Below, one piece after another: positions 33,527-46,400 of a DNA stretch of 64,000 nt. The stretch lies in the NCBI GenBank assembly GCA_963210315.1, contig OY723272.1, positions 868,001 through 932,000 of the forward strand, given 5' to 3'. Numbering within the stretch: position 1 is the stretch's first letter; each line of letters opens with the position of its first letter. A program made the translations under genes and the position numbers. This DNA is from Rhynchopus euleeides. Its lineage: Eukaryota > Euglenozoa > Diplonemea > Diplonemida > Diplonemidae. Under the pieces are notes generated by a model. That model did no database searches, was not told the origin of the DNA, and saw nothing but the letters and a program-made list of their open reading frames with translations.

Positions 33527-34010
33527 TTGGGTTGCCTCCCGGGGGGTGGGGGGGTGGGTGGGTGGCGTACACCATATGTATGTGGGGGCGGGGAGGGGGT
33601 GTTCCCCGAATCGTTGACGGAACTCATCTTTTTGCGGGATACATTCAGGCATAGCACGATGCCCTTCACCCCCCCCCCTCCCACTGCAGATGCGGGGTGT
33701 TGCCAGAAAGGGGGGGGGGGGTTGATCGTCGAGAGTGAATGGAAAAGTAGATCTCCCAGCACCTTCTTGCAATGTTAGTCCAGAAAGGGGGGGGGGGTGC
33801 TCTTGAAGAAGGGGGACGGTCGGGAAGGGAGTCTATCAGCATCGCCATGTCCAAGCGGCTGTTGAAATCTGTGGAGAAAAGGCTCCTCTACAGACCTTCC
33901 TGCAGATCAAGAAGAATACGGTTTAGATGCCTCCTCTGTTCGGAGCCAGGTGTGTGGGCCTGCCATCTGCTTTGTTGCGCATATGGCTTCGTTCATAAAA
34001 CCCCCCCCCC

Positions 34011-35909
34011 CCCAGATTGGGCCTTTTAGCCATTTTTTGCCGAAAACTGCAGAAAAATCGCATTCACCACCCTCGTCAGCCCCCACCTACACTTCTGGGG
34101 GTCCGGGGAGGTCATGGGCATCACAGAAGTCAATAATGCTCTCCTTGGCATGAAGAAATGCAAGGAATTTTCCTCTTGCGAGCGTAGTGCAGGGAGCACG
34201 AAAGAGCTGCTAAAAGTGGCAAAACTCTTCGTTGAAAAATGTGGGGGCCTGAGCTTGCTCGCGGAGTTGGGAGGTGGTGAGTTGCTCGGTGTGATGGCAC
34301 CAAGTGTCATCGAGCAGATGAACGCCCAGGACTTCGATCTGGAGAGCAAACGTCGCGTTGTACACGGCTTCAGGGATGACGGATGGACGCAGACCCGGCT
34401 GCGGGCCAGTGGCCTGGTCGTCGGAGATGATCTATTTTCTCGGCGAGAGAGTAAGGGACCCGGCGGCAGACCTCCCGTGCCGGCGACTGTCACGGACAAG
34501 ATCGACAAGGCGCTGGACGAGCATTCGACTGTGCTGAGTCGGATGCACAAGAGAAGATCGCGCAAGTCAGGCATCCACATCGTGCTACGCTCATTGCAGC
34601 TTCAGAAGACCACGATCTGGCGTCGTCACCTAAAGGGTGTGGGGGTGAAGCGGGGCATTTTTTTCAACCACTGCAGAACTCAGCGCCCTGAGTACACATA
34701 TCGGGCGAGGCCGTCGGATATGTGTGACTACTGTGCTCGAGAACCCAGTATCCGGATGATGATCCAGAAAACTGCTGAGGCCAATGAGCAGAAGTGGGAT
34801 CATCACGCAACTGCAGAGCAACTCCAGGTGCTGCTTAACGCTGTCAAGAGTAGAGGCAACGCGCGTTTCAAGCAGAAGGTGCAGTCACAGATCGAGCACC
34901 TCCTCGCTCTCGAGGCGCATCAGTCCGCGGCGAGCCGGCAGCGCGAGAGCTACAACTGCCTCCGCCTCGATCCAGGTACGACAGTCCTGATCGAGGCAGA
35001 TTTCAAGCAGAAGGGCTCGCTGCCGATCCGCATGAACCCAACATCACAAGAATTTTATCGTAAAACGAACTATGTACACCTTGGTTTCGGTGTGTATCAT
35101 TCGGACGGCGCTTCCACACATGTCCAGCACGTGGATTACATTTTACAATGTAACGATCAGCGCGCATACGTTGTCCTCCAGTGTCTTTCCCATCTCCTGA
35201 ACGAATCCGGGTGTGTTCCTTCAGACCGCACCGAGCTCTCTTTCTGGTCTGACTCCGGGAGACACTTCCGGAATAAACAACTGGCCCATAAATTGTTGAT
35301 TGATCTCCCGGACAACACCTCTTGGAACTCCGTTTCTCTCAACTATTTCGTTGAGAAACACGGAAAAAATGGCCGTGATGGACATTTTGGGGTTTGCAGC
35401 CGCCACCTTGAGGAGGCTGCTAAGTCTGAGAATATTGAAACTGTTGAAGATGTGCGCCGTATTCTTCAGGGTGTGACAAACACTTCTGTGTTTGTTATCG
35501 ACATCCCAGAAGATGAGTATACATGCCGCCAGCTTCAACTTGACCTTTTTAGTTCCCCTTACTGCTTTAGAAGAACGCAGAATGGGCCATTGACTGTCCC
35601 CATGTATTCCGACGTTGGTGAGGGTCTGGCGACTTCGTATAATGTGACCGTATCAACGGAGACACATGAAACGAAGGCCCTACCCTCGAGGAAGACATGG
35701 GGGCTCTGGCCCGCGCAAATAACAGAAGGGAAAGGTTCTCTCAGGCACTCAGCCAGGCATAAAATAGTCGCCCCCCCCCGTTCCCGAGCTGAAATAGGCC
35801 CCCAGTAGCCCCCCTAAGCTGTTTTCACACCTTCGGGGGGCTGACGAGGGTGGTGAATGCGATTTTTCTGCAGTTTTCGGCAAAAAATGGCCAAAAGGCC
35901 CAATCTGGG
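34011..35909 (+). mobile_element. Complete DNA transposon O with 74-bp TIRs
   Basis: TIRs 34011-34084 and 35836-35909 match over 74 bp with one mismatch. They begin CCCAGATTGGGCCTTTT and end CCTCGTCAGCCCCC, and contain GAAAACTGCAGAAAAATCGC. The element encodes one intact ORF (34114-35808). Both ends run into C13/G13-14 homopolymers, so the target duplication cannot be read. This is the only element in the window that looks autonomous and recently active. Confidence 0.9.
34114..35808 (+). CDS. DDE-like transposase of transposon O
   Basis: 564 residues from the ATG at 34114, 29 bases inside the left TIR. The N-terminal half looks DNA-binding: RRVVHGFRDDGWTQTRLRA, then RKSGIHIVLRSLQLQKTTIWR, a helix-turn-helix-like pair. 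A CDYC pair (residues 207-210) follows. The probable catalytic core is in the C-terminal half: VLIEADFKQKG (first Asp), LSFWSDSGRHFRN (second Asp), then NYFVEKHGKNGRDGHFG with acidic and His residues. The pattern fits an RNase-H-fold DDE/D transposase, but I cannot place it in a named superfamily. The frame is uninterrupted. The base composition is less GC-biased than in host genes, consistent with a mobile origin. Confidence 0.75.
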   Translation: MGITEVNNALLGMKKCKEFSSCERSAGSTKELLKVAKLFVEKCGGLSLLAELGGGELLGVMAPSVIEQMNAQDFDLESKRRVVHGFRDDGWTQTRLRASGLVVGDDLFSRRESKGPGGRPPVPATVTDKIDKALDEHSTVLSRMHKRRSRKSGIHIVLRSLQLQKTTIWRRHLKGVGVKRGIFFNHCRTQRPEYTYRARPSDMCDYCAREPSIRMMIQKTAEANEQKWDHHATAEQLQVLLNAVKSRGNARFKQKVQSQIEHLLALEAHQSAASRQRESYNCLRLDPGTTVLIEADFKQKGSLPIRMNPTSQEFYRKTNYVHLGFGVYHSDGASTHVQHVDYILQCNDQRAYVVLQCLSHLLNESGCVPSDRTELSFWSDSGRHFRNKQLAHKLLIDLPDNTSWNSVSLNYFVEKHGKNGRDGHFGVCSRHLEEAAKSENIETVEDVRRILQGVTNTSVFVIDIPEDEYTCRQLQLDLFSSPYCFRRTQNGPLTVPMYSDVGEGLATSYNVTVSTETHETKALPSRKTWGLWPAQITEGKGSLRHSARHKIVAPPRSRAEIGPQ

Positions 35910-36798
35910 GGGGGGGGGGGGCAAGGCTGGACAAATGCTGCATTTTAAAAATAAAAAACATAAAATAAAATAAAGTGCAATAAAATGCAGTAAAGTGCAG
36001 TAAAATGCAGTAAAGTGCAATAAAGTGCAGGAGAGCGTGTTGTAGGGGTGGCTCGGCGTGACGGTGGGCAGGACGCTGACCTGCCGTGCCAGGGGACCCT
36101 GATCCGCCCACTCTGGCCAACACAAGGCCACCAAGGCAGTACCCCCGCCAGGCCCGCCCTGCTGCTGTTCGGCATGCTTGATGCTGCTTCCGAGCGCCGG
36201 GGCCAATCAGGCAGCAGGCGCACCCCAGCACCGCAGGCGCAGCAGGGCGGACCAGCACGGCGGTGTGCGGTGGGCAGTCCACCTTCCTCGGACGTTGTAC
36301 AGCTGAGCTGATCTGGCGTACGGGTTCTTCACCATCCCGTTCGGGGAGGCTGGACATCAGAGCGGACTGAAAGCACTCAAAGCAGGACTGAAGCCAGGCG
36401 GAGGCCGCACCGATCAGGTCCTGCTAACCCACCGACCCAACATAGGCAGGGCACATCCATCCCGGCCTGCATTCTCTGCCGGAGCCTTGGTGCGTCCCTG
36501 TGACCTTCAGGAGAACCTCCGTGCAGGAGCGGTACTTTTTGCCATCTTCTGCGGGTTTGCGGCTGTCCGCAAACTTGCAGACGTGGCTGCACCTCTGTAA
36601 AGTGGGTGTGACTCCAGCATTTGGCCTGTCCATAGTGGTCCTCCCAGCTGTACGTATGCGAAGCCCAAGGCACCACTCAGGACCATGCACTTTATCCAAA
36701 AATCCGGAAAATAAAATACAATAAAATGCAGTAAAATGCAGTATAATAAAGTGCAGTAAAGTGCAGTAAAAATTTGCTGCCAGCCTTGGGGGGGGGGG
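35910..36798. repeat. Region with TAAARTGCAG decamer arrays at both ends
   Basis: GCAAGGCTGG at 35921 and CCAGCCTTG at 36780 are inverted ends next to G-runs. Inside, decamers of TAAAATGCAG / TAAAGTGCAG lie in tandem at 35955-36031 and 36713-36770, both in the same orientation. The centre has no recognised gene. This may be the remainder of the element into which O inserted. Confidence 0.5.
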
Positions 36799-36818
36799 TT
36801 TATGAACGAACCCATATG

Positions 36819-37418
36819 TTGCGTAAGGGGGTTCTCGATGAACCCCTCTCTCGAACCGCTCAGGCGCATTCAAAGCAAGCACACCCAACCCCAGGATCGG
36901 AGACGCCATTGGTATTTTTTTGTATTGTAAGCACGGCACCGCTCTATGGGCCGCCATTCTATGCTCGCTCTGCTCTGCGATTGTGCGCAGGGTTACCGAG
37001 CCCTATGACAACAAAAAGACATTGTTTTTTTTACTGCAAAATACTAAACCCGCTATGTCCAGCAGGTTCTGACAAAGGAAAAGGGTCCTCGAGCAGGACA
37101 CCATGGGAGGGGGGGGAGTGATGGGGGGAGGGCACAACTCGTCGGATCCGACGAGCCAACCCAACTCGTCGGAATGCAGTCCAGCCACCGGCACGGCTGC
37201 CCTTCACACGCGCCCTGTGATGCGGTCAGACATGGCTTCCCGCGTGGCTGCTGGGACCGATCGCAACGGCACTGGCGGAAGTGGGAGATCGTCGTCATCA
37301 TCGTCATAATATCTTTGCGGGCTGGGGCTCTCGAATGCCTGTTAGGAGGCAATGGGTGCGAGGGATAAGGTGTGCCCTCATCAGCTTCGCTGGCTAGGCC
37401 TTTTTCTGACTTCTCACT
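36819..37418. other. Intergenic, no gene recognised
   Basis: Contains a short palindrome CTCGTCGGATCCGACGAG near 37138 and no convincing ORF. Confidence 0.35.
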
Positions 37419-40400
37419 TCATTTTGACGCGTTTTGTGGCCCCCACCCCTGCTCGAAGCAAAGAAGAGAACATACCAAAGGGTCGTGGTGCCTGCTGAGT
37501 GAGGCAAACGTCGGAGGAGGCTTCTTCTGCCCTCCTGCCCCCTCCGACTCTAGGGTGCTGTCCGGGTCTGCCGGCAGCGCTTTGTGGCCAAACTTCGTCG
37601 ACAGATAGGCGAGGCTGGGACGCAGGTGCGTCAGGGCCATACCCGCACCGACACTGCTCATCTTCTGTGGATGGGTCGGGAGGGGAGTGAGACTATATTG
37701 TGTAAACACGCGGGCAGGAAAATGCCTGCTGAAATTCGTTGGGTATATTTTTTCCTGTTGAGCGTCAGGCACACCGAGCGCACCCTCCGTCAACCGTCCC
37801 CCCTCCCCCCCACAGGAGGATCCCTCGGGTCGGCGGGGAAAGGAAAGAACACACACAACGCCATACCGACGGCGGCGGCTTCTGCAACGGGTTCTCCGAC
37901 ACAGCGCTGGGGTCCTCCCCCGCGCCTGCCTCCTCATCGGGCGGCCTCACAGCATCCGGCCGGCCTGCACTGGCTCCTACTGCGAGGATACCCTCAGACC
38001 CAGAGTCGTCGCGGTGCTGTGTCTCCAACTGCCCTTCGGTGCCCATCGTGATGTAGTCGGTGAACTTCGGTGACCCCGAATAGACCTGGGAGAAGTCCGT
38101 GCTGTGGTTGACCTTGGCGGTGTCATCATCCCCCGCGATATTCCCGAGGGTGGGCAGCTTGGCGACAGGACGGCTCTGCGCGGCACTCCTCTTGCGGACA
38201 CGGCACATACACCACACGATGCAGGCAAAGATAATGCAGAATGCGGCACCGCCTGCCGCGATGATCACCCACTGCGCTGTATAACTTTCAGGCTCGACAG
38301 ACGCCATCAGACAACCTGACTCACCCCACGCGCAGACGTAACGCAGTCCGCAGAGGCTAGAGGTGTCGTAGTCCTTGCAGTCCATGTCATCCCGCCGCAG
38401 GGCGGCGAGCCCCACCCTGGCGCAGATGGCATTCCCTGTGGGGGTTATCCCGTCGCAGTTGCGGGGGCAGCACGCCGCTGTCTCGACGAACCGCCTGCGA
38501 GCCTCCGCTTCGCCATGGAACACCACGCCCACCTCCGTGAGGTTCCCCAGGTCGCTGCGCACGGTGCCCCCCGTCTCCGCAGACAGCGACGTCGCGTTGA
38601 TGTTGAAGGCATCCGCCACAACCTTCAGCCACGCCGCCACCGGGTCCGCAATCCCCGTCACCGCCGGGCTGGACAGCATCGCATTGGAGAACACATGCAC
38701 CGGCACCGCCCCGCGGTGGGGCTCAGGCCCACTGCAGAAGGCAGGGCCCCCCACAGCCACAGCACCACCCTCCCCGGGACACCGGCACCGCCAGTCGTTG
38801 AGGAAGCCTCCGAAGGGGGTGGGGTCCTCACAGCGCTGCCCGGCGCTGAGGCAGGTCGATGCTGCCGGGGTGCCGCTGCACTCATCAGCTGCCTGCAGAG
38901 GTGTACCCCGCACTGAGGATGCCTTGAGAAACGCCTGCTCCAGAACCGACACGCCGTTGAGGCCGAGCAGGTCGCTCCGGATGATGTCCTCAAGCCGGGC
39001 TGCCGCTGCAGGCGGCAGCCTCTCTGTATCGGAGAGGATGAGGGTCACGGTGGACTGCGCGCCCCCGCTGCTCGTGGCGTTTGCGGCAGACACGACGACG
39101 TTGCCCAGATCCTTCTCAGGCAGGCCGAGGATGGTGGACAGAGCCTGCAGCAGGTTCGCCCGCTTCGTCTCCACGGCAGACCTCTCTTGGGGAATGCCGA
39201 TGTCGATCCGCACATGCGAAGGGTAGAGGGGCACGCCGAGGCACACCCCCTCTGCACGGCATGTGTCCTGCACGGTGTCAGACGTGCCGTCGTCGCAAAG
39301 CGACCTCAACCGCTTGAGAATGTCGGAGCACACCCCTGTCGCAGGGTCGCAGGTGCCGGGGAGGTGGCACTGCGACTTCGCGGAGCAAGATATGCCGTCG
39401 CACCGGAGGGTCCCCCTGCAGGCCCCGTGGGTGCAGGTGTCGCCGTCGGTGTCTGGGCTGCCGTCGTCGCAGGGTGTGCTGGAGGAGGCAGGGGTGGGCT
39501 CGGTGCACTGCCCTCTGAGGCAGATGCCGGGGGACATGCATGCCGCCCCTGTGGGGGGGCACTGCACCCCCTCGCAGGGGTCGGCGCCCATGCAGACCCC
39601 GCCGAGGCATATGTCGTCCTCTGTGGCGGGGTCGAAGTCGTTGCACTTCGACCCGTCGCGCTTCGCCACCTCGACGCACTGCAGGGCTGGGCTGCACTCC
39701 ACTGTGTGGCACCGTGCATCGGAGGCGGTGCAGATGCGCGGGCCGCACTGCAGGCTCCCCTTGCAGACACCCGACGAGCAGATGTCGTGCGTCGTGTCGG
39801 GGTTCCCGTCATCACACACCTCGGACACCGCAGGGGGGTCGGAGCACAGCCCGGTCGCCTCGTCACAATCCCCTGCTGCGTGGCACGCATCGCTGGGTGC
39901 GCACACCACACCGCGGCACCTGCTCTGCGTGACGCACTGCCCGTGGTGGCATTTCCCGCTGACGGAGAGAGGCGACCCGTCTCTGCATGGGTCGCCGTCG
40001 GGGCGCAGGGGGGAAGTGCACCTCCCCGTGGCAGGGTCGCAGACACCCGCCGCACGGCAGGGCCCCGCTGCCACACACGCTGCGGCGCAGAGGTTATCCC
40101 CGACGCAGACACCCTTCACACACCTGTCGTTCTGCGTGGCAGGATCCCCATCGTGGCAGGGCAGCCCCTCTGCAGCATAGCGCACGCCGCACACCGTGGA
40201 GGCGTTCCCCGCTGTCGCGTCGCACACAGGCTCTGCGCATTGCGCGTCGACCTGGGGGCACTGCACGCCGCTGCAGGCTGTGTCTTTCACGCAACCCCCG
40301 TCGATGCAGAACCCTGTCCCGCTGCACGGCGTCCCGCGGGGGAGAGTGGGTGCGGTGCACAGCCCTGTCAGTGCCTCGCATGACCCCGCCTGGTGGCATT

Positions 40401-43400
40401 CGGAGGCTGCGGTGCAGGTGACGTTAACGCATTTGCTGGATCCCTCGCACTCCCCGGAGATGCACGCGTCATCCCGCGTGGCTGCGTTGAAGTCGTCGCA
40501 GGGGATGCCGTCCTGGAGGAGCTCTGAGGAGCACACGCCGGGCAGGGCTGATGCGTTGCACACCCCTGCGCCACGGCATTGGTCGACGGGGAGGCATTGC
40601 ACCGTGGCGCAGGGTGCAGTGCCGCGGCAGACCCCCAGGCGGCACGCATCCTCGAGGGTGTGTGGGTTGCTGTCGTCGCAGGGGGTGTTGTCGGGGAGGC
40701 TGACCTCGGCGCACCGCGTCACAACGCATATGGGCACCTTGCAGGGGCTGCTGGGGGAAGGGCAGATGGTGCCCCCGCATGCGGTGATGCCGGCGCATTC
40801 CCCTGCGAGGCATCTGTCGTCGACTGTGTCGGGGTTGCCGTCGTCGCAGGGGGTGCTGTCTGCCTTCGCCTTGCGCGAGCAGTTTCCGGTGCGCTGGTCG
40901 CACACCCCGGCCTCCAGGCATGTGGTGGCGGAGCAGTCGGGGCAGCCCACGCATTGCCCGTCCCAGCATGTGTCGTTGGAGGTGGTGGCGTCGCTGTCGT
41001 CGCACGGCGCGGCATTGGCGCTGGGAACCTCAAGGCATTCGTTGGCAGGGGAGCAGGCTGTGGAGCGGCAGACAGGCGACAGGGGGCAGACCTGCCCGCC
41101 GCAGCGGCGCAGCCCTTCGCACACACCGCCGTTGCACTGGTCGGTGATGGTGGTGTCATCTCCGTCGTTGCAGCGGGACCCGTCAGGGCGTTTCGGCGTC
41201 GTGCATTTGCCTGTCGCATGCTCACACACCCCTGCGTCGTGGCACTCGCTATCAGCGGTGCATGTGACTCCTTTGCAGAGGTCAGTCCCCACGCATACGC
41301 CCTGCGCGCAGGCGTCTCCCACGGTGGTGGGATCGCTGTCATCACAGGGCTGCCCGTCGAACTGTGCGGTCTCCACCAGACACTCTCCTTTGCGGGCATC
41401 GCAGGTGCCGGCAGCGGAGCACTGCGTGGCAGGAGGGCATGTCACTGTCCTGCACAGCGCACCGCACACACCCCTGACGCAGACGTCATTCACAGTGGTG
41501 TCAAGCATGTCGTTGCAGGTTGTGAAGTCCTGCTTGGGCTCGAAGGCGCATTCCCCTGTCACCGGCTGGCAGACCCCCTCTTGCACACAGGAGTTGGGGG
41601 GCCTGCTGCAGACAACCCCGTCACAGCGCGGCACCCCGACACAGGCGCCTGCACGGCAGGCGTCGCCCTTCGTCGAGGCATCGCCGTCATCACACAGAAC
41701 CCCATCGCGTGCATCGACCTCCACGCAGGACTCATTCTTGCCTGCCGATGCAGGGCTGCAGAAGGGCGACTTGCAAGGGGAGGCAGCCGCAGGGCAGGCC
41801 TGGCTGTTGCAGGTCACCACCCCCCTGCACAGCCCTGCAGTGCAGCGGTCGTCAGAGGTGAGCGTGTCGCCGTCGTCACACGGCGTGCCGTCGCCCACAG
41901 GCGGGTCGGAGCACAGCCCCGTGAGGGGGTCGCAGGTGCCCACGCTGTGGCACCCCGACTTCGCGGCGCAGGTGACGCTGCGCTTCGCGCAGAGGTCGGG
42001 CGTGGCGCAGGCACCCCCCCCGCACACCCCAGGGCCCCCGCCGGGCGAGGTGCAGGCCACGCCGTCCGCCAGGGGCACCGCAACACAGCGCGACCCGGCA
42101 CACGCCGCGGCGAGGCATTCGTTTGTGCTGGCGCATGCTGTTCCTCCGCACAATGCGGCACCCAGGCACTGCCCTGCCGTGCAGGTATCGTTCGATGTGA
42201 TGGAGCTCCCGTCGTTGCAGGCGATGCCGTCAACCGGTGCGAAGAGGCAGCCCTGCCCGTTGAGGCACACCCCTGGGCGGCGGCACTGCGTCGGTGCGGG
42301 GCAGGCGCGGAGGGAGCACTCGGGGACACACCCGCTGTAGGCAAACGCGCCCTGTGCGAAGCTGCAGAGGGCACGCGGGGAGACTCCCGTGTGTCCCACA
42401 GCGCAGGTCAGTGTGAGGGAGGATGCAGCGCAGCTGGGCTGCCCGGCAGGGCAGGCGGCGGTGTAGCCCTCCACAGCAGCAGGGATGCAGACATGCTCGC
42501 AGGTGGCAGGCGTGCCCAGTGCAGGCGTGCCGATCATCTCGGCAGGGCAGGTGCACTGCCAGTCGGCAAGGCTCATGGGGTCCGGGACAGGGTCGACGCA
42601 GGTCTGCCCGGCAGCGGCGCAGATGGTGTCGCCCCGGCATTCGTCCAGAGCGCACACTGCGGGGCTGCCGCGGCTGGGGGTGCCCACCGCAGGCGGGGTG
42701 CAGGCGCACTCCCAGTCACCAGGGGACTGCGCGGAGGTGTCGGGGTCGTGGCACAGCTGGGCGGAGGCGGCGCACACCAGGCCCGCATCCTGGCATTCAT
42801 CCATGTTGCATGCTGCGGGCCCTATCGTGGCGTTCCCCGTTAGCGGGAGGGCGCACCTGCAGAGCCAGTCGTCGATGCTGGCGCTGGTTGGGGTGGGATC
42901 CTCGCAACCCTGCCCAGCCGCCGTGCAGGCGGACCTGTTGAAGGCGCATTCGTCGAGGGGGCTCGACCTGCACTCCCAGTCGCCAATGGCGGCGGCGCTG
43001 GGGTCGACGCAGGATTCGCCGGGCTTGCAGGTGGTGTGCTGCAGGATGCACTCCCCCGTGGAGACGCAGGTGGCGGGCCCGGCGGTGGCGGTGCCCTGCA
43101 GGCCGTGGTTGCAGCGGCACTGCCAGTCGCCGGTGGAGTGGATGCTGGGGTTGGGGTCGGAGCAGGACTGCCCGGCACGGAGGCACACAAGGCTGTGCAG
43201 CTGGCATTCATCCGACTCGCAGGACGCAGGCGCCCCGGTGGCCATGCCTGTGCCGCTGAGGCAGGTGCAGGTGTAGTCGCCGCGGGACACACCCCTCTTG
43301 TCAGGGTCTGTGCACTCCTGCTGTGCGCCGCATGCATCGGCGGCACTGCATTCGTCAAAAATGCAGGCGGCGGCGCCTGCGGTTGCAGAACTGCCCACTG

Positions 43401-46400
43401 CAGGGAGGGTGCAGTGGCACTGCCAGTCTTTCACATTAGCGGGCCCAGTTTTATCATCTGTACACGTCTGCCCTTGGTCGGTGCAGGTGGTTCCTGCGCA
43501 AGTTGAACAGGTTGCGGTGCATTCGTCCAACACACAGGGGCCTGGGCCCAGCTTCGTGGGGGCGAATCCTGGCACCAGGCAGTGGCACTCCCAGTCGTTG
43601 GGGGCGTTGGATGGGTCGACGCAGAACTGCCCCGTGTTGGTGCAGGCCCTGAAGTTCGCAGCACACTCCCCCTGCTGCAGGCACGTCGCAACACCCGCCG
43701 TGGTGCTGCCGGTGCTGCTGCCAAGGCAGCGGCACTCCCAGCTGTCGTAGGTGCTGGTGTCGGGGTCCACGCACTCCTGCCCCACGGCAGTGCAGGTCTG
43801 GCGGTGCCCCGCACATTCATCCTCGACGCACGTCGCAGGGCCTGCCTGCGCAGTGTTGGTGAGCGGCGCGGGGCACCTGCACACCCAGTCACGCAAGCTG
43901 CTGAGGCTGGGGGCTGGGTCGGTGCACGTCTGCCGCTCCCCACAAGCGTGGAGCATGCACTCGTTGAACTCGCAGGACCCTGGCCCCTTGTTGCCGGCAG
44001 TGCCGTTCTGCGGGGCTACACACACGCACTGCCAGTCACCTGTCACTGCTGCGTCGGGGTCAACACAGCTCTGCCCGGCGGACGTGCAGGCCGAAGCCTG
44101 AGCAATGCACTCCCCGCTGAAGGTGCAGACTGCCACAGCGCCAGTGGATGCACCTGTCGCCTGCGGGCCGCAGCGGCACTGCCAGTTGCCGACAGAGGCA
44201 AAGTCGGGATCGTGGCATGTCTGACCCGCCCTGACGCACACCGCGCCCTTCTCCAGGCACTCGTCGGAGCTGCAGGATGCGGCAGCACGTTGCGCAGACC
44301 CTGTGGCAGGGGGGAGGCACTGGCACTGCCAGTCGCCAAGCGATGCCGATGATTTGTCCGGGTCGTGGCACCCCTGCCCAGCCAAGGAGCACACATCCAG
44401 AGCGCATGTCGCGCACATCGCAGTGCACTCATCGAGGGTGCACACCGCCACACCGGCTGTGGCAGGGCTGCCTGCCGCAGGCGCGACACACCCACACTGC
44501 CAGTCACCAACCACAGCAGCGCCTGTCGCATCCGTGCAGGTCTGCTTCGCGTTGACACAAACCTGCCCGCTTGTCAGACATTCCCCTTCGAAGATAACAC
44601 ACGCGATGCCCGACAGGTCCTGGTAGCCAGAGGGCAGGCACGTCAGATCGAACACCAGGCCACCCACCTGCTGGAAGCCTGCTTCGCACACCACAGTACA
44701 CGTCCCGCCTGTGGCCTGGCTGCTGCAGGATGTGTAGTCAGCGCCGGGCTGTGCTGTGGTGGGCCCCGCGGTGCACGGGTTGGGCTGGCACAGGACATCG
44801 GGTGCAGTGTACTGCCCGTTGCGGTCGCACAGCAGGGAGAGGGTGGGCAGCGCGGCTGCAGAGGCTGCGCCAGTGACACACGCAGGCGAGCAGACCTCGC
44901 CGCTGGACAGCGCGTTGCACGCAGCATACGTCGTGAAGGGGCTGGGGTTGGTTGGCCCTCCCGAGCAGCGGCTGCCCAAGCACCGCCCGTTCACCACGCC
45001 GTTGAAGACGCTGCCGACGCACAGCAGGTCGAAAGGCTGCAGCGGCGCAGCAGGGTCGTTGACAAAACCTGCCGCGCACTGCGGCGTGCAGGCCTGGCCT
45101 GTGCTGCGGAGGTGGCATGGGGAGAAGTCGATGCCTGTCACAGGGGCCACCACACCCCCGTCGCAGGTCTCGGGGCGGCACACGGTGGCGGTGGTGTCGG
45201 TGAAGGTGCCGTCGCGCTGGCAGAGCAGCGCCATGGTGTCGCTCTGATCCAGCACATACCCCGACTGGCACCCAGGCGTGCAGGTGTCGCCGGTGGCGCG
45301 CCCGACACACGGGGAGTAGTCGACACCCAAGGCAGGGCCCGTGACAGTGTTGCACACAGCCTCCACACACTGCCCGTTGGTTGTGTCGTTGAAACGGAAA
45401 TCGACACAGAGAAGCTGCAGGGGTGTCGGAGGGCGCCGGAAATACCCTGGGGTGCATTCAGGCGTACACTGATCCCCTGAGTGCAGCAGCTCGCAGCTCG
45501 AGTAGTTGACCCGCAGCACAGGCTGCAGCGCACCCCGCACACACGCAGCCCCGTCGCACTGCAGCTGCGAGTTGTCGGCATACGACCCGTCAGCAGCACA
45601 GTGCAGCATGAAGGGGAGCACCACGTTGCGCGTATACCCCACCTTGCACTCGGGGGTGCACGAGTCCCCCGTGCGCAGCCCCTCGCAGGGGGTGTACAGC
45701 CCGTTGGGGTTGGGGTTCGAGGGGGCGACGCACCCCGCGGGCACACAGCTCAGCCCCGACGTGTCCTGAAAGACACCGCTTGCCCTGCACAGCAGGGGAA
45801 ACGGCTGCGCCACCTTGTCGGGGATGTATGTCGCGGCACACTGCGGGATGCACACACCCCCCGTCTCCATCGACACACACTGCGAGTAGTCGATAGATGC
45901 CACGGCAACGGCAGGCATCGTGCAGGCGTGAGGAACGCATGCCGGATTCTTCAGCACAGCATACCCCGCATCAGAGCACGTCAGCAGGAAGGAGACATCC
46001 TGCGTCACAGCGGGGTCCAGAAAGTAGCCCTCTGCGCACACTGGGGTGCAGAACTGCCCAGACTTCCTCTCGGTGCACGCTGAGTAGTCCACACCCGCTG
46101 TCCCGTTGAGGGGCCCGCCACTGCACTGCAGCTGCGTGCATGCCAGGCCCGACGTGTCGGCAAACCTCCCGTCCACAGCACCGCACACCAGGGTGAAGGG
46201 GGTCCCGACTGCAACGCTGGTGAACCCGGCAGCGCAGGTCGGGAGGCACGCGTCGCCTGTCGCGCGCGAGGTGCACGCGCTGTAATCCGCGCCCAGCCTC
46301 GCCAGCACGGCACCCCCGCTGCAGGTGGCGGGGCGGCAGTCGACGCTTGATATGTCCTCATAAACAGTCCCGACGCAGGAGAGGCGGAATGTGGAGAACA

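Larger units (their letters stand above)
33980..36818. repeat. Outer inverted repeat around transposon O
   Basis: CATATGGCTTCGTTCATAAA at 33980-33999, followed by a C-run, is inverted at 36799-36818 (TTTATGAACGAACCCATATG), preceded by a G-run. One mismatch in 20. The pair brackets transposon O plus a further 0.9 kb (35910-36798), suggesting that O inserted into the C-run of an older element. Confidence 0.6.
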
